Positions 24,201-29,098 of a stretch of 29,098 bases of DNA are shown one piece after another. The notes beneath the pieces were generated by a model. It saw only the letters and a list, made by a program, of their open reading frames with translations. It ran no database searches and was not told where the DNA came from. The stretch's first letter is position 1. Every line of letters begins with the position of its first letter. Origin of the DNA: Candidatus Omnitrophota bacterium (GTDB lineage: Bacteria > Omnitrophota > Gorgyraeia > 2-01-FULL-45-10); contig JBAZKM010000016.1 in the NCBI GenBank assembly GCA_041650805.1, forward strand, positions 1-29,098, given 5' to 3'. Made by a program: the position numbers and the translations under genes.

Positions 24201-27200
24201 CCGGTGCCTATGGCAGGCACGTCCTTCATGGCCCTGAAGGATTCGGACTTATTCATGGCGCCGGTTACTATCTCCGCGCCCGTGAGTTCGGTAGCGAGTT
24301 TGTTCGAGGCCGTATAGTAGAAGACGCTCGTCGTCCTTATATCAGCGGTGGACCTGGATCCCAGCTTATAGTTATACGCGTACCAGGCCGTCTCGTCGTC
24401 CTTCTCTCCGCTGTAGAATGTAGTGCTCATGAAGTCGACGGCGTCCGTCTTGATGGCGGAATTTATGGTCGCCTTTCTGCTTCTGAACGAATCGCTCTTC
24501 ACCATGGCTCCCGTGACTATATCTGCCCCGGTCAGCTCTGACGCCAGGAGGCTACCGGCCGTATAGTAGAAAACGCTCGTTGTCTTGATGTCGGAGTCGA
24601 GCCGTGAGCCGAGTTTGTAGTTATACGCGTACCAGGCCCTCTCGTCGCCCTTCGCCCCGTAGTAGAATGTGGCGCTCATAAAGTCGGTGGTGCTCGTCTT
24701 GATACCGGTGCCTATGGCAGGCACGTCCTTCATGGCCCTGAAGGATTCGGACTTGTTCATGGCGCCCGATACGAATTCGGCTCCAGCGAGCTCTGTGGCA
24801 AGTTTATTGTTCGCCGTATAGTAGAAGACGCTCGTCGTCTTGATATCCGCGGTGTTCCTGGATCCCAGCTTATAGTTATACGCGTACCAGGCCGTCTCGT
24901 CACCCTTCGTCCCGGCGTAGAATGTCGTACTCATGAAGTCGACGGCATCCGTCTTGATGGCGGAACCTATCGTTGCCTTCTTGCCTCTGAACGAATCGCT
25001 CTTCACCATGGCGCCGGTTATTATATCTGCCCCGGTCAGCTCTGATGCCAGGAGGTTACCGGTGGTGTAGTAGAAAACGCTCGTCGTCTTGATGTCGGTG
25101 TCGAACCGTGAGCCGAGTTTGTAGCTATAAGAATACCATCCGTTTTCGTCTCCCTTCGCTCCGTAGTAGAAGGTGGCGCTCATGAAATCGGTGGTGTTCG
25201 TCTTGATGCCTGTGCCTGCGGCGACTACGTCTTTTCTGGCCCTGAAGGAGTCGGACTTGTTCATGGCGCCTGTTATTATATCTGCCCCGGTCAGCTCTGA
25301 TGCCAGGAGGTTACTCGCCGTATAGTAGAATACGCTCGTCGTCTTGATGTCGGTGTCGAACCGCGACCCGAGCTTATAATTGTACGTGTACCAGGCCGTC
25401 TCATCGTTCTTCGCTCCATAATAGAACGTGGCGCTCATGAAGTCGGTGGTGTTCGTCTTGATGCCTGTGCCGCCGGTGACCACATCTTTCCTGGCCCTGA
25501 AGAGATCGGACTTGTTCATAGCACCGGTGACTATGTCGGCCCCGGTCAGCTCTGACGCCAGGAGGTTACCGGCGGTGTAGTAGAAGACGCTCGTCGTCTT
25601 GGTATCTGAGTCGAGCCGTGAGCCGAGCTTGTAGTTATACGTGTACCAGGCGATCTCGTCGTCCTTCGCCCCATAGTAGAACGTCATGCTCATGAAGTCG
25701 ACGGCGTCTACCTTAATACCGGCGCCGGCGCCGGCTACGTTCTTCATAGCCCTGAAGGAGTCGGACTTGTTCATGGCGCCTGATACGATCTCCGCCCCTG
25801 TGAGCTCTGTGGCGAGTTTATTGGCAGTAGTGTAATAATAGACGTTTGTCGTCTTTATATCCGATGTTGACCTGGATCCCAGCTTATAGTTGTACGTATA
25901 CCAGGCCCTTTCATCATTCTTGGCCCCGGAGTAGAACGTGGCATTCATGAAGTCGGTGGTATACGTCTTGATCGCCGCGCCTATGGCGGACACATCCTTC
26001 TTTGCCCTGAATGACTCGGACTTGTTCATGGCACCCGTTATTATATCTGCACCGGTCAGCTCTGACGCCAGGAGGTTACCCGCCGTATAGTAGAATACGC
26101 TCGTCGTCTTGATGTCGGTGTCGAACCGTGAGCCGAGTTTATAGTTATACGTGTACCAGGCCGTCTCATCGTTCTTCGCTCCATAATAGAACGTGGCGCT
26201 CATGAAGTCGGTGGTGTTCGTCTTTATCCCGGTGCCTGCGGCTACGACATCTTTCTTGGCCCTGAAGGAGTCGGACTTCTTCATGGCGCCCGTTATTATA
26301 TCGGCCCCGGTCAGCTCTGACGCCAGGAGGTTACCCGCCGTATAGTAGAATACGCTCGTCGTCTTGATATCAGTATCAAACCGCGAGCCGAGCTTATAGT
26401 TATATGTGTACCAGGCCGTCTCATCGTTCTTTTCGCCGTAGTAGAATGTGGCGCTCATGAAGTCGGTGGTGTTCGTCTTTATCCCGGTGCCTGCGGCTAC
26501 GACATCTTTCTTGGCCCTGAAGGAGTCGGACTTCTTCATGGCGCCGGTGACTATGTCGACCCCGGTCAGCTCTGATGCCAGGAGGTTACCCGCCGTATAG
26601 TAGAATACGCTCGTCGTCTTGATATCAGTATCAAACCGCGAGCCGAGCTTATAGTTATATGTGTACCAGGCCGCTTCGTCCCCCTTGGCCCCGCAGTAGA
26701 ATGTGGCGCTCATGAAGTCGGTGGTGTTCGTCTTGATACCTGCCCCGGCGGCGGCTACGTCTTTCCGGGCCCTGAAGGAGTCGGACTTGTTCATGGCGCC
26801 TGACACGATCTCCGCTCCCGTGAGCTCTGTGGCGAGTTTATTGTTCGCCGTATAGTAGAAGACGCTCGTCGTCTTGATATCGGCATCAAGCCGCGAACCG
26901 AGCTTATAGTTATATGTGTACCAGGCCGACTCGTCACCTTTGGCCCCGTAATAGAAAGTGGCGCTCATGAAGTCGGTGGTGTATGTCTTTATGCCTGTAC
27001 CTATGATAGAGACATCCTTCATAGCCCTAAACGACTCGGATTTGTTCATGGCACCCGTGACAAACTCTGCGCCGGTGAGTTCCGAGGCAAGTTTATTGGC
27101 CGCGGTGTAATAGAATACGCTCGTCGTCTTGATGTCGGAGTCGAGCCGTGAGCCGAGCTTGTAGTTGTACGTGTACCATGCCGTCTCATCCCCCTTAGAC

Positions 27201-29098
27201 CCATAGTAGAAGGTGGCGCTCATGAAGTCGGTGGTGTTCGTCTTGATACCGGTGCCTGCGGCGACTACGTCCTTCCCCGTCCTGAAAGAGTCGGACTTCT
27301 TCATGGCGGCGGTGGCAAACTCTGCACCGGTGAGTTCCGAGGCAAGCTTATTGGCAGCCGTATAATAGAAGACGCTCGTGCTTCTGATATCCGTGGTGTT
27401 CCTGGACCCGAGCTTATAGCTATATGAATACCAGGATGTCTCGTCGCCCTTCGTACCGTAGTAGAATGTGGTGCTCGCGAAGTCGACGGTGTTCGTCTTT
27501 ATCCCGGTGCCTGCGGCGACTACGTCCTTCTGTCCTACGAACGAATCTGACTTTACCATGGCAGCAGTGGCGATCTCGGCACCGCCCAGTTCGGAGGCGA
27601 TCTTATTACCCGTGTAGTAGAATACACTGGTAGTTTTCGCGGATGCCGCATTACCCACCTGGTATTGGTAGGAATAGCTCGCGATCTCTTCACCCTTGCC
27701 GAACCTTGTGTCGTAGTATGTCGCGGAAATGAGGCTGGTCGGTGCCGCCGATATATCGTCTCCCATATATTGGCGCGTGAACGTCAGGACGTCATCCGAC
27801 CCTGCCAGGCTCGCCCTGTTTATGCCTCCGCCGGTCGCCATGTAACTGCTTATGGTTGTAGTCCTGACTGCGCTGCCGTCTGAGGTATAATTATACGCAT
27901 AGTCCGCGATCTCATCGCCCTTTCCGAGATGTATATCATAATATGTTGCCCCCGTCTTGACCCCGCTGTCCGCATAAGAGGATATCCGTTTGGTGACCGA
28001 TCTTACCAATGCCCAGTTGTAACCGTTTGCCGTAGCCGTCTCCTGCGCCGTGGCTCCGCTATTTGCCTCCCCTACGACTTTAGTCAGGCCATATTCGTAA
28101 GTCGTCCTATTCCTCACCTCGAGCCCGTTCCCGGCCGCAAAACTATAGGCGTAATCTGCAAATTCGAACCCGCTGCCCATTGAGTTATTGTAGAACGTCT
28201 CAGATATCCTGTCCGCCAGCGTCGTAGAATCACCGCGATAAGTGGTTGAATGGGTCATCGCGCCCCACGGTTCGTAATCTGAGACCGTGGTGGTGACCGA
28301 GCCCGATAACTGCCTGGTCGTGACCGTCTTCGTCTGCCTCACACTGCCCCATCCGTCGATCTGATATGTGCCGGCCGGCACTGTGTAGATATCTGTAGAT
28401 ATGGCGAGCTGGGTAGCGTCGGCGGTAGTCCTGTATGTATAGATGACATAAGACGGATTGTTAAAGTAACCCGCTTTGTATACTGTGCCGTTCGTCTCCT
28501 GATATGCAAGGGTTCCCCAATCATCATTTGTGGCAGTCGTGGTGTATTTTGAATAAGCGGTGCCATCCGCCTTGGAGTACTGCCCCTGGGTAGCCGTTGC
28601 CTTGACTATCCCGTATTCGATCACGGTTGCATCCGTAGTGTAAGTCCCTGATGTGAAACGCGCGTTACTGAGATCGTAGTTATAAGACGTACCTGCGGTA
28701 TGTGCGGCTGTGAGCATGCCGAAATCGTCATAACTGTTCATGGTGGTCGACTCGCCCGTTAATATCGCGAAGTTCGTCTCAAGCACTACGAGGTCCTTCA
28801 GGTCGGCCGGCAGCGCGACGTGGTCTTTCCCGGAGTAGCTCTTTACCGTGGAGGCGGTCATCGTGCCGTAGATATCGAAGGTGGCGGAAGTGGTGTTCCA
28901 TATCGAAGTCACCTTCGTCTGTGTGCCTATCATATTCTGGGAGTAACCCTTCGCCACCTGGCTTGTCACTGTACCGTACTTATTGTAGGTGTTATCGGTG
29001 TAGGATTTACCTATCACCGCCTTATCCTCACCCAGTGACTCGCCCCTTGTCACGCCCGTGGCCTGTATGCCGAAGGAGTTATAGGTATTTAACGTCTC
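2..29098 (-). CDS. Giant YD-repeat surface/secreted protein, internal fragment (both ends outside window)
   Basis: One minus-strand reading frame runs through the entire window without a stop codon: 9,699 codons, no start or stop inside the window. I checked the frame at the repeat array, the beta-rich modules, the YD repeats, the helical region, the hydrophobic region and the tail; every one is in the same register, and every repeat period measured is a multiple of three. The translation reads as protein throughout, with coherent repeats, hydrophobic helices and linkers, so this is a real coding sequence and not a chance open frame. In order it holds YD-like repeats, an 85-residue tandem array, beta-rich modules, more YD-type repeats, a helical region, a Ser/Thr/Tyr-rich region, a membrane-like region, two JAMM-like motifs and an Ala/Pro tail. 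Known: YD repeats form beta-shells in Rhs, teneurin and Tc proteins. Inferred: exported or surface-attached, perhaps a contact-dependent attack or adhesion protein. The signal sequence and the end of the protein are not visible here. Confidence 0.95.
427..650 (-). repeat. Direct repeat in the Ala/Pro tail, copy 1 (426-bp period)
   Basis: Matches 1-224 at an offset of exactly 426 bp (142 codons). Bases 427-553 are identical to 1-127 at every position; 554-650 align without gaps but are diverged, ending in the same APGEAGEG-encoding block. The identical part encodes MGQVPSVRATPQAVESVET followed by AQVQGTPVPLRAPIAP and AIMETPE. Confidence 0.95.
725..1030 (-). other. Linker and a single hydrophobic helix before the tail
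   Basis: Residues about 9356 to 9458. A Pro/Ala/Arg-rich linker (AVQARPRTEPPSETRPRGPA) leads to a helix MLGLAQTAYYRVKDYLANKG and then a hydrophobic stretch VINIGVRIIGMLLISAIAG (about 738-797) that could span or lie in a membrane. After it the sequence becomes Ser/Thr/Ala-rich without clear structure. Confidence 0.6.
1030..1550 (-). other. JAMM/JAB-like domain 2 (HTHN...PSGLD)
   Basis: Residues about 9183 to 9356. The motif HTHNDTPVPSGLD (HTH codons at 1304-1312, Asp at 1274-1276) keeps both histidines, the PS pair and the aspartate, but has Asn instead of Pro after the second His and one residue less before the Asp than classic JAMM. Before it come a helix (ATPELIGEIQAVLNERFG) and strands (ELTMTRWDDGSVYLTHG, PDVAAHTH). 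After it come a helix and a strand (RTSFFIVKPGVGRTEYR) and further helices (GYAAILNEASALASKGALVT, WEGWFTENAERFRACG). The order matches domain 1, which supports a duplicated fold. It could be an active metallopeptidase-like domain or a related fold of the DUF4329 type. The only cysteine of the C-terminal third outside the membrane part is here. Confidence 0.5.
1550..1886 (-). other. Small domain plus Ala/Thr linker between the two JAMM-like domains
   Basis: Residues about 9071 to 9183. First about 75 residues of folded-looking sequence (TRPVTQWDVAAAVNNFRREL, then GAFSKRLSERGVSIDVYGLG and MPWRELGTITGVFP). Then a disordered linker, AEAGTPTTAADADTAAPKAS and TPAVSGAVTNARP. Part of the first portion may belong to the first JAMM-like domain as a C-terminal extension. 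Confidence 0.5.
1886..2310 (-). other. JAMM/JAB (MPN)-like domain 1, one metal ligand apparently replaced
   Basis: Residues about 8930 to 9071. The segment HNHPSGHPLPSANL (HNH codons at 2051-2059) has the H-x-H-P...P-S core of the RadC/JAB/JAMM metallopeptidase fold. It is preceded by a strand (SHVRTTI) and a helix (TMISELLDNKYG), and followed by strands TVHWIVAGEFVARVEIK, all in the order expected for that fold. In active JAMM enzymes the second His is followed ten residues later by a zinc-binding Asp; here that position is Leu, so the copy may be inactive or bind metal differently. An upstream Glu that could serve catalysis (SGEVYLVVGG) is present. Known: JAMM domains cleave isopeptide or peptide bonds, and JAB-like domains occur in polymorphic toxins. 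Assignment is by motif only. Confidence 0.5.
2310..2560 (-). other. Thr/Gly/Ala-rich interdomain linker
   Basis: Residues about 8847 to 8930. Low-complexity sequence with SSTGTSAGGTTGTVGMAGAA and PPVSTRPAMT, then a short helix (DARAAAISAGHQRVIE) leading into the first JAMM-like domain. Probably flexible. Confidence 0.65.
2560..2990 (-). other. Charged helical segment after the hydrophobic region
   Basis: Residues about 8703 to 8847. Sequence turns abruptly charged and helical: ERALLPKLDLEHEAALERDV, then RQRLDMPYTPPSVANPTEAE, then DPRVKAAYERVAALEAERSY, then SLVEVSRRFEAGEATQEELD and AARDRVKVAATYYTNALTRA. Heptad-like Leu/Ala spacing suggests coiled coil. It probably forms a helical hairpin that separates the membrane-like part from the C-terminal domains. 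No family recognised. Confidence 0.6.
2990..5290 (-). other. Long Gly/Ala-rich hydrophobic, membrane-like region
   Basis: Residues about 7937 to 8703. At least ten stretches long enough to span a membrane occur in about 750 residues. Examples are GVMVIGFVGAIIGTVTGIF (about 5.15 kb), FMCGGLFGAVIGLAVGAAVG (4.9 kb), FMKAVFFALEFVGTMLLC (4.7 kb), VLVGWFIGQFMQYGAAASF (4.15 kb), LLIMIPVIGRFLGMLANPF (4.05 kb), GILAIPFIALGGAALIASIA (3.7 kb), LATVAAIGLSLALGAVIL (3.45 kb) and TMASLAISAALVASVAAIG (3.2 kb). Gly-x-x-x-Gly and small-residue zippers are common. It follows the beta-repeat part directly after a Trp-rich segment (SWSNWWNSS). Such a block in a YD-type protein is consistent with a membrane-inserting or translocating segment, as in toxins that deliver a C-terminal domain, or with a membrane anchor. 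I cannot tell which. Confidence 0.8.
5290..9090 (-). other. Ser/Thr/Tyr/Gly-rich YD-like region
   Basis: Residues about 6670 to 7936. Dominated by Ser, Thr, Tyr and Gly with strands about every 12 to 20 residues, such as TTLQGYTTESYEDIYGNID, YRSATTSYSSWE, TTYYQGWGG and TTTTYQNNIT. Occasional YD-like turns (SYEDIYGNID near 7.5 kb, VQVTMFDSYGNKVTFSV near 5.68 kb) suggest distant kinship with the YD repeats. There is a short Gly run (IIGSGGGGAGGAGVQVWY, about 5.85 kb). Tryptophans recur in WGT and YWNT contexts. The composition suits an extracellular, possibly glycosylated beta-fibre that leads into the hydrophobic region; glycosylation is a guess. No catalytic motif seen. Confidence 0.6.
9090..12060 (-). 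other. Non-repetitive, largely helical region
   Basis: Residues about 5680 to 6670. The tyrosine/threonine beta pattern gives way to charged, mixed-composition sequence with long probable helices. Examples are ERFRDEVASTFAKYQALGW and an earlier stretch with IDDIERAWAEEL (both between 11.6 and 11.9 kb), NVNRFAAEMRSEWTRLKNDY (11.3 kb), and THLEMMKLLEKTG followed by a strand INLGAFTVSISAENEAAVEA (9.4 kb). Asp/Tyr-rich segments appear in between, for example near 10.2 kb. There are no internal duplications I can see. It sits between two beta-repeat regions, so it may be a globular domain carried on or inside the YD shell. I do not recognise a family. Confidence 0.6.
12060..14580 (-). repeat. Rhs-type YD repeats
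   Basis: Residues about 4840 to 5680. These are the clearest YD repeats in the window: YSYDAAGHLKSVYKAY (about 14.1 kb), YTYDGASNLTSATYG (about 13.9 kb), YEYDANTGMLMSSETV (about 13.57 kb), VTDLYGGLLRSYD (about 12.9 kb) and VTDSSGRTVYTAGY (about 12.6 kb). They follow the YxYDxxGxL consensus of Rhs, teneurin and wall-associated YD proteins, which fold as spiralled beta-hairpins forming a shell. Segments between repeats are Asp/Tyr/Thr-rich. The usual Rhs core signature that follows YD repeats in polymorphic toxins is not evident. I am confident of the repeat type and unsure of its boundaries. Confidence 0.75.
14580..17640 (-). repeat. Series of diverged HLGKG-type units
   Basis: Residues about 3820 to 4840. 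About ten units carry recognisable versions of the recurring motif: YYDIHLGKGEEIADRAF (17.45 kb), YYAVHLGKGEEVADH (17.17 kb), YSTKFGKGEELVDY (16.93 kb), YYDTHLGKDEEIADY (16.65 kb), YDIRFGKDYEIVKK (16.4 kb), YYVYSKGKGYEKIDY (16.1 kb), YNAHLGRDYEIVDH (15.83 kb), YYVSAAGKGTEIADY (15.6 kb), FDKHLGAGDELANY (15.37 kb) and, weakest, YYAGDKYYEMADY near 14.6 kb. Spacing is irregular, about 80 to 95 residues, because of small insertions. Between motifs there is usually a Thr/Tyr strand and a short charged segment. This is the same repeat family as the 85-residue array, but anciently diverged. Confidence 0.75.
17640..18520 (-). repeat. Diverged fourth copy of the A+B superunit
   Basis: Residues about 3527 to 3820. 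The A-like part has TTHYYVKTSQTG, a strand IEIYDNPSYTG and PWYVQINGQQFTGTGG, matching the A-module skeleton. The B-like part has an acidic, cysteine-containing loop (EYCYDCDDDDWHYSMN at about 18122-18168), then YTHWTSDKRFTLDIDG, DTYTVTFFKYSSGSW and LTGLTGTDTDRTGT, matching B almost block for block. It is separated from the three tandem copies by about 1.1 kb of HLGKG-type repeats. It therefore looks like an older or relocated copy of the same cassette. It is one of the few places in the protein with clustered cysteines. Confidence 0.75.
18520..19610 (-). repeat. HLGKGDEVADR-type repeats between the two sets of A+B modules
   Basis: Residues about 3163 to 3527. Four units carry the motifs YYDVRMGRGDEIADRSF, YYDVHLGKGDEVVDRSF, YYDVHLGEGDEVADRSF and the altered YVHMGDDLLDRGEEIADYSF. 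The equivalent lysine/arginine codons lie at 19436, 19181 and 18935, spacings of 255 and 246 bp, so the period matches the 85-residue array. Each unit also holds VMVRSxTYKM followed by a GNGTIERS or similar segment, and a KTxYEYG strand. The last unit has an insertion of a few residues inside the motif. Sequence divergence between neighbours is far greater than in the array. Confidence 0.8.
19610..22325 (-). repeat. Three tandem A+B superunits of about 300 residues (897-900 bp)
   Basis: Residues about 2258 to 3163. An A module is followed by a B module of about 215 residues. The A marker recurs at 22189, 21289 and 20392: spacings of 900 and 897 bp, 300 and 299 codons. B begins with an acidic loop (DISGYDDSDDWYSTQYF in the second copy), then LSNGN and a strand of Tyr/Ser residues. 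It continues with a QQGWS...YTRWTSEKFFTLNVG block and a DTYTVTFYE strand, and closes with LTGLTGTxTDRT. The first A of this set overlaps the end of the short-form series. The modules look like tandem beta-sandwich domains typical of extracellular bacterial proteins. The acidic loop could bind calcium; that is inference. Confidence 0.85.
22070..23010 (-). repeat. Three beta-rich 'A' modules, short-spacer form (115-residue period)
   Basis: Residues about 2030 to 2343. Each A module starts with GWQSTTTLLVGSTYYYAI, continues with a strand ending NFYEKTAYDAGGRTPVNAS, and ends with a GSWQVVLG strand followed by TFNGTGGQN. The block encoding GRTPVNAS starts at plus positions near 22879, 22534 and 22189, exactly 345 bp (115 codons) apart. 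The first two A modules are joined by a short spacer of about 30 residues (for example VAFSVTNIVVNPGT); the third instead runs into a long B module. The alternating aromatic and Thr pattern with Gly-rich turns suggests an immunoglobulin-like or carbohydrate-binding-like beta-sandwich, but I do not recognise a named family. Confidence 0.85.
23130..27640 (-). repeat. Tandem array of about 18 units of 85 residues (255 bp), coding
   Basis: Residues about 487 to 1990. Using the start of the block encoding TTSVFYY as a marker (plus-strand string acgctcgtcgt), copies begin at 27624, 27372, 27117, 26862, 26607, 26352, 26097, 25842, 25587, 25332, 25077, 24828, 24573, 24324, 24069, 23820, 23571 and 23316. 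Spacing is 255 bp in most steps, 252 once and 249 in five steps. The unit contains, in order, KTTSVFYYT, LLASELTGADI, AMNKSDSFRAKKDV, IKTNTTDFMSATFYYG and AKGDETAWYTYNYKLGSR. The 249-bp units lack two residues just before the IKT block. Central units are very similar at DNA level: by hand, 26097-26351 and 26352-26606 differ at about 19 of 255 bases. Edge units are more diverged. Alternating Thr, Tyr and Phe strands suggest a beta-structured stalk or shell. No known family is recognised for the exact unit. Confidence 0.93.
23820..25077 (-). repeat. 504-bp higher-order (dimeric) repeat inside the array
   Basis: In this stretch 255-bp and 249-bp units alternate, so the larger period is 504 bp: markers at 23820, 24324 and 24828, and the matching intermediate units at 24069 and 24573. 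One member of each pair carries the IKTDAVDFMSTTFY version. The other carries IKTSTTDFMSATFYYG preceded by DVPAIGTG. The second type is nearly identical at 24168 and 24672, exactly 504 bp apart. This shows that two-unit blocks, not only single units, were duplicated. Confidence 0.85.
27640..28200 (-). repeat. Diverged HLGKGDEIADY-type repeat units, upstream of the array
   Basis: Residues about 300 to 486. Three diverged units carry the motif that recurs through much of the protein: FYNNSMGSGFEFADYAYSF, then YYDIHLGKGDEIADYAYNY, then YYDTRFGKGEEIASYSYQY. Each is followed about 10 to 15 residues later by a Thr/Tyr strand such as NRTTYEYG. The tight units of the neighbouring array have the same skeleton, with FYYGAKGDETAWYTYNY and then KTTSVFYYT. 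I read this as the ancestral, slowly diverging form of the unit, from which the array was expanded. Confidence 0.6.
28200..29098 (-). other. YD/Rhs-like repeat region at the upstream edge
   Basis: Residues 1 to about 300. Short degenerate repeats follow a pattern of an aromatic residue, a small turn with glycine, a hydrophobic residue, then a Thr/Ser strand. Examples are YNKYGTVTSQVAKGYS, FDIYGTMTASTVKSYSG, YDDFGMLTAAHT, DDWGTLAYQETNGT and YEPWGAMTHSTTYRG. This resembles the Rhs/teneurin YD repeat (YDxxGxL followed by a strand). The copies are strongly diverged, unlike the near-identical array that follows. The region continues upstream of the window. Assignment to the YD-repeat superfamily is by eye; a profile search against the RHS-repeat families would settle it. 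Confidence 0.6.

Noticed and set aside
23130..27640. Regular repeats as a CRISPR array or non-coding satellite
   Set aside because: The period is 255 bp with no short repeat and unique-spacer pattern; the repeats are similar across the whole unit and keep one reading frame.

Overview
The whole window is the inside of one giant protein-coding gene on the minus strand. In the minus frame whose codons occupy 2-4, 5-7 ... 29096-29098, I find no stop codon from one edge of the window to the other. That is 9,699 codons open at both ends, so the start lies beyond base 29098 and the stop lies before base 1. Several stretches were read codon by codon and the rest by translation in the same frame. There is no intergenic DNA, RNA gene, promoter, terminator or mobile element to report. 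Residue numbers below count from base 29098 downward (residue 1 = 29096-29098).

Layout from N- to C-terminus (high to low coordinates). (1) 29098-27640: YD/Rhs-like tyrosine-rich repeats. (2) 27640-23130: a strikingly regular tandem array of about 18 units of 85 residues (255 bp), with 83-residue variants that alternate to give a 504-bp higher-order repeat. (3) 23010-19610: beta-rich modules, first as 115-residue short units, then as three roughly 300-residue superunits. (4) 19610-14580: more divergent copies of the same unit that makes the array (motif like YYDxHLGKGDEIADY), interrupted by a diverged fourth copy of the beta-rich superunit. (5) 14580-12060: recognisable Rhs-type YD repeats. 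(6) 12060-9090: non-repetitive, largely helical and charged sequence. (7) 9090-5290: Ser/Thr/Tyr-rich YD-like sequence. (8) 5290-2990: about 750 residues of Gly/Ala-rich, strongly hydrophobic, membrane-like sequence. (9) 2990-2340: charged helical segment and linker. (10) 2310-1030: two JAMM/JAB-like metal-site motifs (HNHPSG... and HTHNDT...) separated by a linker. (11) 1030-1: one more hydrophobic helix, then an Ala/Pro/Val-rich low-complexity tail with a 426-bp (142-codon) direct repeat.

The picture is a cell-surface or secreted giant: a very long beta-repeat stalk or shell, then a membrane-inserting region, then possible peptidase or isopeptidase-type domains, then a disordered tail. Cysteine is very rare (by eye fewer than about 25 in 9,699 residues), which suits an exported protein. 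YD repeats followed by hydrophobic and effector-like C-terminal domains recall Rhs, teneurin and Tc-type toxins, but the length and domain mix are not a standard Rhs protein. The function given here is inference.

Organism: a bacterium with moderately high G+C that uses ATA (Ile) and AGG (Arg) freely and avoids TTA, CTA and TCA. Genes of this size are known mainly from uncultivated phyla, above all Omnitrophota (former OP3), with single cases in Chlorobi, Planctomycetes and others. Omnitrophota is my best guess, from the giant-gene phenotype rather than from any taxonomic marker in the window.
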